Positions 36,001 through 46,442 of a stretch of DNA of 64,000 nucleotides are shown piece after piece; the first letter of the stretch is position 1, and every line of letters begins with the position of its first letter. The DNA is from Moringa oleifera (taxonomy: Eukaryota; Streptophyta; Magnoliopsida; Brassicales; Moringaceae). A program made the translations under genes and the position numbers. The stretch lies in contig JAJFZO010000394.1 in assembly GCA_021397835.1 (NCBI GenBank), positions 62,001 through 126,000 of the forward strand, written 5' to 3'. Under the pieces are notes generated by a model, which was not told the DNA's origin, did no database searches, and worked only from the letters and a program-made list of their open reading frames with translations.

Positions 36001-36390
36001 ATACAAAAGATATGGGAATTAGATTATACAAGGTTTAGAGTTTCATTTTTCAAATGTTATTGGATTGAGAATAGTAGCAGTGTTAAATTAATGATCTAGA
36101 AGTTATGCTAGTTGATCTCAATTGAATTGAACATAGAAATGTTCAGTTTATGTTAGCTTCACAAGCAAAATAAGTATTTTACATTGAAGATCCAATTGAA
36201 GCCAAATGGTCCATAGTATTGTCAACATCTCTAAAAGACTATGATGAAGATGATTTATGTGATATTAGTGTAGAGCACGTCTTTTTGTTATAATTTGCCA
36301 TCTATTGATTTATTTAACCAAATGGATGAGTATCATCTTGCATACGCTTGAGACAATGCTGAAGGATTGTGGGTCTAAGTAGTTTTTAAG
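33025..36390 (+). pseudogene. CACTA tnp2-type transposase pseudogene (element 2)
   Basis: The start at 33025 gives MDKTLMFANRISKAYDVGVN, the transposase-associated domain (PF13963), which ends at NWIWHGE (about 33229-33249). The tnp2 core (PF02992) follows: YSWSDQSFSDLL (about 33475), YLNDCILYRKEF, CGLSRWK, AILADGINPHSTLSN (about 33940-33985), then YNLPPWLRMKRKFMMLTLLI (about 34015-34075) and LDVMHIEKNVCDRLLGTLL (about 34610-34665). A DUF4218-like part contains LVTTLCLLEKYFPSSFFDII (about 35070-35130). A DUF4216-like part has VANTMQISSIKDKNLIYG and a degenerate FRVSFFKCYWIEN (about 35925-36075). Stops (for example near 33108) and frameshifts (33270, 33985, 34342, 34740, 35195) break it. The longest frame encodes 268 residues at 33179-33985. 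It is the same family as the element-1 transposase but clearly a different lineage. Confidence 0.9.
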
Positions 36391-36534
36391 GTAGTGATCA
36401 ATTGCCTCATGTGTCAAAGTTATCGCATTTTTTATAATTTTTTTTATTTTTTTGGTTTTATCATATTATATAATGTTTTGCATATATGATGCTAACCATA
36501 TATATATATATATATATATTTGTTTATAGATTTG

Positions 36535-39500
36535 ATGGATCCTTCTGGACACTCAAACGAAGGCATTTAAGGCCGAACAAACGAGGTATCGCCAGTATGC
36601 CTAAGATAATTAAGAGTCGTGCTTTCGATGTTAAGCTCACGATTTAGGTAAATGATAAAGGTCAACCGATTGGGAGGAATGACACCTAGTTCAATAGCGA
36701 AATTGGGGCGGTGGTACATAATACAATGCCCATAAATATTGAGAATTGGCACTCAGTAAGTAGTGAAATGAAAATAAGATTTGAGAGACCATATTGTTAA
36801 GTTAAATGAAACACAATGTATTAGTGCTTTTCAATTAGCTTATTGCTAATTAATTTGATTTGTACTAATCCACTTTTTTACAACACTTTGCAGGAGACGT
36901 ATGATATTGATGTGAGCATGAAGAAATACGTACTTCACTCTGTTGCAAACAAATGGAGGAACTTCAAGACCAATCTTACATCAAAGCACATATTCCCTCA
37001 CATTGTTAAAATTTCTGTCATTTCTACCTAAACAATATATTAGTGTCATGGATGTTGGGGTGTGGCAGGACTTTGTGAACTTTCATATTACAGAAGAGTT
37101 TCAGGTATACATTTATAGTTAGTAAAATTTTTATTTATACAATTTTCTTCAAATGTTGATGTGTATTGATCTTACAGCAAAAGGGATAAATAGCAAAAAA
37201 GAAAAGAAAGAAGAATGTGTATGACCATTATCAATCTAGAAAGGGATTTGTAGGGTTAAAAGTGAACTCGTAAGTTATTTTTCATTTATTATGTTTATAA
37301 TTGATAATATATTCATTTAGTTGTACATTCTAAAAACCTCCCATGTTGACTCTTTATGTTAAAAAAAGAAACAAGAATTGGGTAGCGATGCTTAAATTTA
37401 TCGTGCCTTATTGTGGAAGGCTTTAAGATAGAATAAAAAAAGAGAATATATAAATGATGTAAGTCGACTGTGTGGGGAAACAATTTTAAGTGTAATTCAA
37501 CTTTTTATAGTATTTATAGTTGTAAATTTCATGTTCATTAATTAACGTTATTATAATATTGTAGGATGAGTTGATGACACAGAGTACACAGGGTAAATTT
37601 ACAACCTTCGGTTCAGAAGACGTGTTGACGAAAGCTCTTGGTACAGTTGAGCACCTTGGATGCATTAGAGTCAAGGATCTGGGGTAACTATCACATTTAT
37701 TTTAGGAAGCCCAAAAAGTTAACTGTCCCTCAAGGTATGCAATTAGATCAACAGTAGTTGGCAGAGATGATGAGGTGGCTCATAAAGTATAAAGAAGTTT
37801 TGACAAACATTGTTGCGAACAAAGCTGATGATGTACAGCAAAAAAAATCTGCAACGCAATTTCGTTCGAATAAAGCTAGCAATAATATAATCGGGTTATT
37901 GGATGAAGAAGAATATCCAACACTTCAATCACCTATGTCAGTCACACACTAGCACCTGCACTTGCACCGGCACCATACAGTAATAAAGTATGTCACATGT
38001 TAATCATAGTAGATATGATATTAATAATATTACTAACGTAACTTCCATTTTTTTTGGATCATTGTAGTGCAAGCAATGCCATAAGTTGATCTAGTCATCA
38101 GACTACATAGTGGCAAGTGGGGTTATCTTCATGGATCATAATCCTAATCAAATAATCCATGGGCACCATTATTTTCTGGTGATGTTTGGGTGATAGTGGA
38201 CGTAGCTATTCATGGTGATGCATAGCTATTTCGCCCAAACCCCAATAGTAGATTGATAAATGTTTTTTCTGCACTCAGTTCAGTTATTGCTTGGCCTCAA
38301 GATTGGTTCATTATTGGTACACACGAGGTAATGTTTTTGGAAAATGTATTTTATAATGTCAATTAAGGTTGCAAAATTTTTTCAACTATCGACTATAAAA
38401 CAACAAGATAAGTTACCAGTTAAGAGAGTGCAAACATTGACAAAAACACAATTATGGCAACAAGTATCTTCTGTTGGGCTACCACTAGGATTGTAGAAGA
38501 TGTATAATTACGTAAACAAGGTGATGGCACCTGATGAAGTAATACACATACTTTTTACTGAAGTCTTTGCTTCTAATAGACATGTATTTATGCCTCGAGA
38601 AGATATTATGCAATTTTGTCACATGGAGGAGCTAAGTGTCACCATTATTCAGGCTTACATTGTGTACGTATGTCTTTTGAATTTTTATTGGTTTATTATT
38701 GTTTTGCTACATCATATTTATATTTTTCTTACTCTTAATTATTTCAGTAAACTTTATACAAATTTAGTTGCACTTGGCTTGGGAAAGTATTTTGTATTTG
38801 CTGATCCGTCCACATTTTCATATGGAATGTTTATAAGTATAGACACCCAACCTATCACCTAGCCAATAGAATGGTAGATCCATGTGAAAGAGAAGTAATG
38901 ATATTTCCTTATAACTTGAGTTAAGTTATAAAACTAGTTGAAATTATTAACAGTTTTGTTCATAATATTTTTAACATTTATTTTTCATAATTTAGGCAGT
39001 ATTTGATGTTGGTGGTTGTCGAGCCTCGTGATTTTATGTATAGTATTTTCGATCCTTTGAACCATGGTTCTCATCAAGAACTAGATAAACTTATATCCAC
39101 GTAAGTGAAAATATTTGCATTTATCCTAGTATGTATTTTTTCTTACTCTTAAGAATATGGATTATTTTCTATTTGTAACTCTTTTAAATTATTCCAATGA
39201 TCAAAGAATTAAGCAATTGGCACATTCTTGTGAGTATTCCTGCTAAGGTATGTATATTTAAACCTATATGTGATATTAGTTTTATTTATTTTGCAAAATA
39301 TAACAATTAAAAATTTTTAATGCAGTGTTCACATCAGCCTTCAAATACTGAGTGTGGATAGTATATTATGAAATTTTTAAGGGACATCATTGATGGACAT
39401 CATAGAAATATCCCATATGCAAAATGGTAAGTTTTTAAGCATTTGTTCATGTAAATACTTCAGTATTTAATTGACGTGCTTACTAAAAGTTTTAATTGGA

Positions 39501-39620
39501 CTAACTTTTTTTTTTTTATAAATATAGTTAGTGAACATAGATACTTACACCCAATCGGATATTGATGAAGTTAGAAAGGAAGTTGGACAATTTCTTTAGA
39601 GTGCCATATTCGAAAGTTGA
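36535..39620 (+). pseudogene. Second CACTA gene: PF03004-like protein with C-terminal Ulp1-like (C48) peptidase region, decayed
   Basis: A candidate start at 36535 opens MDPSGHSNEGI and is followed by a segment like the plant transposase family PF03004 (IIKSRAFDV, then DVSMKKYVLHSVANKWRNFK at about 36915-36975, and GVWQDFVNFHITEEFQ). A piece with TQGKFTTFGSEDVLTKALG follows at about 37585-37645. Downstream, 38500-38865 reads an open segment, and across probable introns come LMLVVVEPRDFMYSIFDPL (about 39005-39060) and QPSNTECG, stop, YIMKFLRDIIDGHH (39338-39405). The last resembles the catalytic-cysteine motif ECGYYVMKFMRDII of Ulp1/SENP cysteine peptidases. The cysteine codon is at 39353-39355 and is followed by a stop two codons later. 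The expected His-Trp before MLVVVEP is not evident. Many CACTA elements carry such a second gene. Exon limits are approximate. Confidence 0.68.
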
Positions 39621-40210
39621 ACCTTGAAGATTTTGTATACATAAACATCATTGAATTTATATAGTTGAATTTTTAGGATTGTGTAATAATGTATATTTTA
39701 AACTTATGTATTGTACATATGGAGTTCAATTATGACACCATTTTTTTTTTGTTCTATTCATCTTTTATTACTTTTTTAGATTGAATTATTTTGAGTGTTT
39801 TCAAACATGAAAGAAGTAATGATGGTTTCAATGAGAATCGTGTTGAAGTGTATAACAAGAAAAAGTTTTTTTCATTGAAGTGTTGGTATTGAAATGTTGG
39901 TATTGAAGTGTTGGTGTAATTATGTTGAAGGAAGAAAGATAGTGTAGTTGTTTCATTTAAGGTTATTACAAAAAGAATTGTAATTAGTGTATTTGATAAT
40001 CGTATACTTATATGTGTTGATTAAATTTAATTGAAAAGTCATATTTATATATTATAATTTAATTTTGATGGAGAAAATTTTGATTGCATATCGTGAAGAA
40101 TTTTATTCATGTATATGATTGTATAGAAAAGATGAAGAATTATATATATATAGGTTTAGGATAATTTGAATATATAAATTTTGCATTTATTTTGAAATTA
40201 ATAAAAAAAT
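39621..40210. other. 3' untranslated or spacer part of CACTA element 2
   Basis: AT-rich DNA between the second gene and the right subterminal array, with no open frame of note. Words around TTGAAGTGTTGGTATTGAA repeat two or three times near 39875-39920. No function can be assigned. Confidence 0.5.
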
Positions 40211-40214
40211 ATAT

Positions 40215-40597
40215 ACTTTTAATGACAGTTCTGATAAAACTTCATTGAAAGGGGACTCTTTTAATGACAATTTTATTATAACTGTTGTTAAGGATTCCCT
40301 TTTTTAACAATAGTCAAACAGAACTATCATTAAAGACCCCTCTTTAACGACAGTTCGAATAGAACTATCATTAAAGGCCCTCATTTAATGAAAATTTTAT
40401 TACAATTGTCACTAAAAAAAAGGTGCCTTTAATGATAGTTCTATTGGAATTGTCATTAAAAGTGAGGGCCTTTAATGATAATTATTGAATTGTCATTAAA
40501 ACCTCTCTCTTTTAATGACATGAACAAAGATGACAATTTTACAACTGTCATTAAAAACCATTTGTAACTGTTATTAAAGTTTTTATTTATAGTAGTG
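40215..40597. repeat. Right subterminal and terminal repeats of CACTA element 2
   Basis: At least eight copies of a TTTAATGACAGTTCT-like motif and its complement lie between 40219 and 40560, arranged as diverged inverted pairs. They match the motif at the left end. The element closes with TTTATAGTAGTG at 40597. Confidence 0.88.
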
Positions 40598-40600
40598 TAT

Positions 40601-40778
40601 TGTTCCTTGTATTCACAGTTTAAAGACTAAATGAAAACTTTAATGAACTGTGAACTATTACTCTTTTATTCACAGTTTAAAAACTATGAACTATTCCAAC
40701 CCCTTTCTGTTCACTTCAACGTAGTTCATAATTTTAGAAGTTTTAAAATTATGAATAAAAGCCCATTTTCTCGTAATG
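40601..40778. mobile_element. Right remnant of an outer transposon-like repeat interrupted by CACTA element 2
   Basis: Outside the TAT target duplication, words around TTCACAGTTTAAA and AACTGTGAACTATTA repeat in both orientations. The segment ends at about 40778 in a sequence whose complement reads CATTACGAGAAAATGGGC. That is one C-to-T step from a CACTACGAGAAAA-type CACTA terminus. Similar words occur left of the inner element (29440-29715). I infer an older non-autonomous CACTA-like element split by element 2. Its left terminus was not found. Confidence 0.45.
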
Positions 40779-41013
40779 TTTGCTTAGGTGTCACGCACTA
40801 TCACCTTTGACCCCTGTCCCATTAGGAAGGAAGGGACCTTGTGGGGTGGATGTTGGCCTCCCACATGCCTCTAGCTCATGGCTGGCCAAAAAATGAGTCT
40901 CGAATAATGCCACATAATGGCTTGGCTTGGGTAGAAAAAGCCTTGTGCTCCCTTATGCGTGTGTTTGCTCATTCATGGCTCATGGACCCATGATCGATCA
41001 ACTAAAATGTGAT
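40779..41013 (+). pseudogene. Decayed 5.8S rRNA 3' end and ITS2
   Basis: TTTGCTTAGGTGTCACGCAC at 40779 matches the 3' end of plant 5.8S and the start of ITS2 (native TCTGCCTGGGTGTCACGC). ITS2 landmarks follow: TGTTGGCCTCCCACATGCC (about 40850), AAATGAGTCTCGAATAATG and GTGATCGCAATTTAAG ahead of 26S. Most CpG and GC sites have turned to T or A. The rest of 5.8S, ITS1 and 18S are absent to the left, where transposon sequence begins. Confidence 0.8.
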
Positions 41014-42075
41014 CGCAATTTAAGTGAGACTACCCGTTTAGTTTAAGCATATCTATAAGTGAAGTAAAAGAAACTAATAAGGATTCCCTTAGTGATGGCA
41101 AGTAAACCAGAAAAGCCTAGCTTGAAAATCAAGCACCCTTGATGCTTCAATTGTAGTTTAGAGAAGCATCCTCAACAATAGACTAAGGCCAAAGTCCCTC
41201 AGAAAGTGGTTTCGAAGAGGGTGAAAGCCTCATCTTGCCTGAACCTAGATGTTGGTGACAAGTCGGGTTGTTGGCAAATGCAGCCCCAATCAATCGATAA
41301 ATTACGTCCAAGTCTAAACAGATGAGAGACCTATAACACAAAAATACTGTGAGGAACGATGAGAAGGACTTTGAGAAAAGAGTCAAAGTTACTTAAAATT
41401 GTCAAGATGAAAGCAGATGGGAGTTGGCGATGCACTTAATTGGATGTGGAATGATCACGAGTAAATCCACTCATTGACTCCGTGCTGGTGACTCACACGG
41501 ATCGTGATGGCAGCCTAAGCATAGGCTTTTGATATGTTTATGGAGACATAGTTGTCAAGATCGTGGATAGTGGCACGGCTAAGTAGCATGTTTTTGCACT
41601 TGCATGTTCCTGATGTCAGCTAGCGGACTCCCCTTTCCTACAAGATCATTGAAGCTTAGATTAGAGGCATCAGAGGCATAATGCCCTCGACCTATTCTTA
41701 GACTTTAAATATGTAGGATGGGGTAACTGCTTCATTGAGTCCTCCCATAGAATCAAGATCTTTAAGTAGGCCATTTTTTGTTAAGTAGAACTGGCAATAT
41801 GGGATGAACGAGAACCCCGATTACAGTGCCCAATTACACGTTAACTTGGAACCCACAAAGGGTGTTAGCTGATTAAGATTGTTGGATGATGGTCGTGAAA
41901 GTCAAAGTTCATTGAATGTGTAACAACTCACCTATTGAATAAACTAGGCTCAAAAAATGGATGGCGTAGAAGCATGCGACTTATATTTGACTGTTAGGGT
42001 AAGGGCCAAGCCCTAACGAGTAGGAGGGTGCAGTGATTGTTGTAAAGCTCGAGGCATGAGCTTGGGAAGTGGGAC
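41014..42075 (+). pseudogene. 26S rRNA pseudogene fragment (5' part, internal deletion)
   Basis: The 5' end of nuclear 26S is recognisable from GAGACTACCCGTTTAGTTT and AAGCATATCTATAAGTGAAG (about 41025-41065). It continues with AAAGAAACTAATAAGGATTC, TGCAGCCCCAATC, AAGGACTTTGAGAAAAGAGT, TTGATATGTTTATGGAGAC and GCTAGCGGACTCCCC (about 41620). There the sequence jumps to ATTAGAGGCATCAG, so several hundred native bases are deleted near 41645. It resumes with CCTCGACCTATTCT, GGAACCCACAAAGGGTGTTA, GTGTAACAACTCACC and AATGGATGGCGTAGAAGC, and fades out near 42075. It overlaps in content with the reverse fragment at 24088-24972, so it is a separate rDNA insertion. Confidence 0.92.
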
Positions 42076-42480
42076 AAATGCTTTTGCTTAGATAGACAGA
42101 GGTCGAGGCCACTCTTGTCGCAATAGTTTTTGCATTTGAGAGGATGATTGAGCACCCATGCAACAAAGTAGCCCATGTCGAAGTAAATTATGCTTGGAAC
42201 ATGAGGTTCAAATGAGGTTTCCACCTAGGCTTGATAGGGACTCAGTGCAAAGACAATCTATTCGAATCATCGAATTTTACTAGTGAAGGCACATGACATA
42301 AGGTCATAGTATCACCCATGAATGCCAAGAAAGAGCTCAAGGTGATGTTGAAGTAACACGCATGACTAGATCACCATTCATACATCATATGCATAAATGG
42401 ACAACAACAGCACCAAATAAGCTACAAACCAACAAGCAGAGGGCCCATCGATCATGCAGGCCATTGAATGCCAACAAACC
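42076..42480. other. No gene seen between rDNA and a tandem repeat
   Basis: After the 26S homology ends, this stretch shows no match to rDNA, satellite or transposon families that I recognise. Minus-strand open frames here are short, and their left parts only shadow the rDNA. Confidence 0.4.
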
Positions 42481-43640
42481 AAAGCTACTATGCATGAAAA
42501 GTTTTGATAGTGAGGGATAAGTTTTTTATAGCAAGGGACATCAATAAGGCTTAGGCAGCAAGGGTGCCACGCCATGCCCAGGTTAAGTGTGTGGCTCTTT
42601 CAATGCTAATAATCGACGATTGTGTCATCAATCATATTAAGCAAAAAGTTTATCTCATCACACCTAAGCGTTAGGATCGACCCTTGCATCCATCATCTCA
42701 AAGGCCTAATATGATTGAGGTGTCAGGACATGCCCAAGTTGACCGTGTGGCTTGCTTGATGCTAATTGTCGACAATTGTGTCCTTGATCATGCTACGTAA
42801 AAAGGTTTGCTTTGGCATGGTTGAGCATTGGGATTGACTCCCATGTCCATTGCTTCGAGGACCTACAACAATGCACTTCACATGCTTAAAAATCTTGAAG
42901 CATGTAGGCCATCATATAGCATGCATAATCATTAACTTTACTTGCCCACACTATCGAGCTTCGATAATGAGGGCAAGTTTTTGATAACATGGGACATCGA
43001 TGAGGCATTGGCCGCAGGGGTGTTAGGGGTGTCACGTCATCCCTTGCTCAATGCTAATGGTCGATAATGATGCCATCGATGGCGTTACAGATAAAGTCCA
43101 CCTCATCTCTTGCTATACGGGTAGGCTCTGGTATAGCATACATCATCATTAAAGTTACTACCCATACTATCGAGCTTTGATAGCAAGAGATGAGTTTTTA
43201 ATAACAAGGGACATCGAAGAGGCCTTGATAGTTAGGGTGTCAGGCCATGCCAAGCTGAGCATGTAGCTCGCTCAATGCTAATGGCTCGCTCAATCATGCT
43301 ACGCAAAGAGTTTGCCTCGATAAGCCTGAGCGTTAGGATCAACCCTTATGTCTGTCACCTTAAAGGCCTACAACAAAACACTACACATGCTCAAAATTCT
43401 CTAAGTAGGAGGCCCTCGTATAGCTTACATTATTGTTAACTTCACTGTCAACATTATCGAGCTTCCATAACAAGGGATGAGTTTTCGATAGCAAGGAACA
43501 TCGATGAGGCATTGGCAGTAAGGGTGTGACGCCATGCCAAGGTTAAGCATATGGCTTGCTCGATGCTGACGATTGATGATCGTGTCACTCATCACTCTAG
43601 GCAAAGAGTCTACCTAGGCAAGCCTGAGTATTTAGATCAA
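42480..43640 (+). repeat. Second tandem repeat family, ~220-300 bp units
   Basis: The landmark CAAGGGACATCGATGAGGC and close variants appear near 42533, 42990, 43210 and 43497. GCTAATGGTCGA-like words follow each copy (near 42605, 42762, 43063, 43281 and 43566), preceded by TATCGAGCTTCGATA-like words. Full units also contain a GAGCGTTAGGATC block. Spacing varies because of deletions, with full units near 285-300 bp. The family is distinct from the 180-bp satellite. It lies between 26S rDNA and the composite satellite, so an rDNA spacer origin is possible. Confidence 0.75.
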
Positions 43641-43829
43641 ACCCTGCGTTTGCTGCCCACATCTTCGAACTTGTCTAGCCACCCCTTTACTTATTATCCC
43701 ATAATTTAGTTCATTTCATTGCCCACAATTTATGTCATTTCATTTACCACATTTTTGCTTACTTCGTGGGCTACTGATTAGACATGCGCACATTCGTCGA
43801 CCAATATAATCGGTTGCAAAGGCAACACA
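43641..43829. other. Short unassigned spacer
   Basis: Contains a small internal duplication (TTCATTTCATTGCCCACAAT, then TCATTTCATTTACCACAT). No gene or known repeat was recognised. Confidence 0.4.
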
Positions 43830-45290
43830 ACAAGTTGCTAAGCCATGCCATGTGTGCTGGGTTCCCCCATGGCCAATGCCTGCCCATGTCGGTGGGCAAG
43901 AGGGAGCACATATGGCCTGTGAGCACCCACTGAGTAGGTGTGTTTCTCCCCCTTAAAGAGTCTTAAATGAAAATTTTCTTTCGACAATAGGAAACATCAA
44001 TATGTGAGAGTTGTCATAATAGGTCTGAAAAATTATTTACAAGTAGTTTTGACTTTAAATTTTGCATAAATGTAAAGAATAATCAAATTTACCAACATGA
44101 AAAATTTTAAAATTTTTTAAACATCCAATTTTTTTATGAATTTTATAAAGCCAAAAATTTAACAAATGATGAAAAATAGCCCATGAGTCGGAATGCTTCC
44201 AAATTTGGAGGGTAGACTATTAATGAATTGCATGATTTATTTTAGTCAATTTTGGAGCAATTTAATAATCAAAAGATCATCAATTCATAAAAAGTTCATA
44301 ACTTTGCATTATGGCCAATATATTGGTGCAGTATTTCCTCTAAATGGCCCATGTTGCATGCATGTCGCTCTATCTAATGCACCTGCAGTGACCCATGGCT
44401 TCCTTAAGAGTCTAGCATACCCTGAGGCCATGGTCTAGCCCTGCTAGCCCATGTAATCAACACCTACAACACGTGCAATGACTCATAGTATGCTTATGAC
44501 TTGCTTGAATAGGGTGCTTTTGGCTTGGCTGGTACGCCTTATGCTGGTACCCATATCGTGCCTACTAGGGATAGCCATGGCTAACCTCCCTTTTTGTTAC
44601 ACCAATGGATGTGGCTCTGATGTCATTCTTGCTAGCCACATGATCGGGAGATGTAAGGAGGATGAGCTAGCTTGCATAGGCTCCCTTAGCTTGGCTGGCA
44701 CACCTTATGTCATAGCATGCTGGATCTTACGCCCATGCCATGTGGGTTGAATTTCCCAACCTTAGTGCTCGCCCATGTGGGTGGGCAAAGGGTGATCACA
44801 GATGGCCCATGAGCACCTAAGAAGTAGGTGAGCTCCTCCCCCTTAAAGAGTCTTAAATGAAAAATTACTTCGGGTATGAGGAAACATCAATATGCTTGAG
44901 TTGTCATAATAGGTCTAAAAAATTATTTACAAAGAGTTGTAAGCTAAAACTTTGCATGGATATAGAGAATAATCAAATCCACTAACACAAAATATTTCAA
45001 AATTTTTTGTCATCAAATTTTTTATGGATTTTGCATTACCAAAAATTCTAAAAATTATGTAAAATAGCCCATGAGTTGTAATGTTCCCAAATTTAAAGGG
45101 CAGACTCCTAATGAATTGCATCCTTAATTTGAGTCATTTCTTGAGAAATTCAACAATCAAAAGGTCATCAATTCATCAAATGTTTGCAACTGGGCATTGT
45201 GGCTAGCACGTTGGTGCAGCGTTGCCTCTAAATGGCTGAGGGTGCATGCATGCTACCCTGTCTAGTGCACCTACAGTGACCATTGGTTGC
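43830..45290 (-). repeat. Composite ~0.9-kb satellite, orientation B
   Basis: Two units in reverse orientation. The landmark AGAGTCTTAAATGAAAA lies near 43963 and 44848, an offset of about 885 bp. Each unit joins a GC-richer block (GCCCATGTCGGTGGGCAAG, then CCCACTGAGTAGGTG) to an AT-richer block (AAAATTATTTACAA, AACATGAAAAATTTT, GATTTATTTTAGTCA) and a block with GTTGCCTCTAAATGG. The open frames in this stretch are repeat by-products. Confidence 0.85.
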
Positions 45291-46442
45291 CTTAAGAGCT
45301 TAGGCTACCATGCCCTATGCCGTGATGTACTTGGCCTTGTGCCCATGCCATGCCTATTTGAGGTAGCTGTGGCTTGCCTATTGTGCTCTTGCATGAGGTA
45401 ACATGGCACTCGTGGCACGCTTGCTAGGCACATGATCAAGGAAGGTAACAATGAGGGACTTGCTCACACGCGACACTTTTGGCTTGGCTGGCAGGCGCTA
45501 GGATGTGACACCTTGGGCCTACTGTGCATACTAGGGGAACCCATGGCTTACTTCTTATGCCTTTCAATAAGGTGACGCGATGCTCGTGGCACGCTTGTTA
45601 GGCACACAATCAAAGGATATAGCAACAAGGGGCTTGCTGTGAGGCACTTTTAACTTGGGTGGCACTCCTAATGTTGTGACATGCTGGGCCTTGCCCCCTA
45701 TTCCATGCCTACGAAGGGACCTCGTGGCTTGCCTCCCGTGCCCATCGACTAGGCAACGCTGCACTCGTGGCATCCTTATTAGGCACATAATTGAGGGATG
45801 TAACAATAATGGGTTAGCTCGGGTGAGGTGCTTTTGGCTTGGATGGCGCGCCTTGCTTTATGGTGTGTTGGACCTCACGTCCATGCCATGTCTACTAGAG
45901 GCAACTGCAACTTACCTTTCGTGCCATTAGAAAAACTAACATGGTACTCGTGGCACACTTCTTGCGCATACAATCGAGAGACATAGCGATAAGGGGCTAC
46001 CTTATGTAGGGTGCTCTTGATTTTGCTCATGCACCTTGTGCCATAAAACACTGGTCTTACACCCATGTCATGCCTGCTATAGGAAGCTATGGTTTAGCTC
46101 CCATGCCTTTGGACCAGGCTGTATAACACTCGTAATTGCTAGGCACACAATTGAGGAACGTAACCAAGAGGGCTAGTTTGCTGAGGCACTCTTGGCTTCC
46201 TTAGCGTACCTTGTGCCATGGCATGCTAGAGCTTATGCCCTTACCTTAGCTACTGGTGCTAGTTATTGCTTACCATTAGTGCCCTTAAACCAGGCAAAGT
46301 GACATGATTGTTGGGTACACGATCGATGGACGTAGTGACAAAAGCCTCGTCTGTATAGGGCACTCTTAGCTTGTTTGGCATGCCTTGTGCCGTAACACAT
46401 TGGGCCTTGTGCCTATGCGATGCCAACTAGGGGTAGTCATGG
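45290..46442 (-). repeat. Tandem array of ~180-bp monomers, orientation B
   Basis: The complement of the monomer seen at 21.7 kb. A landmark like CTCGTGGCACGCTTG followed by TAGGCACA appears near 45415, 45583, 45763, 45945, 46130 and 46303, with spacing of 168-185 bp. Each unit includes CTTGGCTGGCAC and GCCATGCCT blocks. The array ends abruptly at about 46442, where the AT-rich block of the composite unit begins in the opposite orientation. Confidence 0.88.

Larger units (their letters stand above)
29716..40597 (+). mobile_element. Complete 10.9-kb CACTA (En/Spm) transposon 2 with TAT target duplication
   Basis: The left end reads CACTACTATAAA (29716) and the right end, complemented, reads CACTACTATAAA (ending at 40597). 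The bases just outside are TAT on both sides (29713-29715 and 40598-40600), a 3-bp target duplication typical of CACTA elements. Both ends carry the same subterminal palindromic motif, AATGACAGTTCT with AACTGTCATTAAA. Inside, in order, are captured DNA (29979-31530), a four-copy tandem repeat, an AT-rich intron-like region, a tnp2 transposase pseudogene and a second gene with PF03004-like and Ulp1-like parts. The ends look intact, but both genes are broken, so movement would require transposase from elsewhere. Confidence 0.93.
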
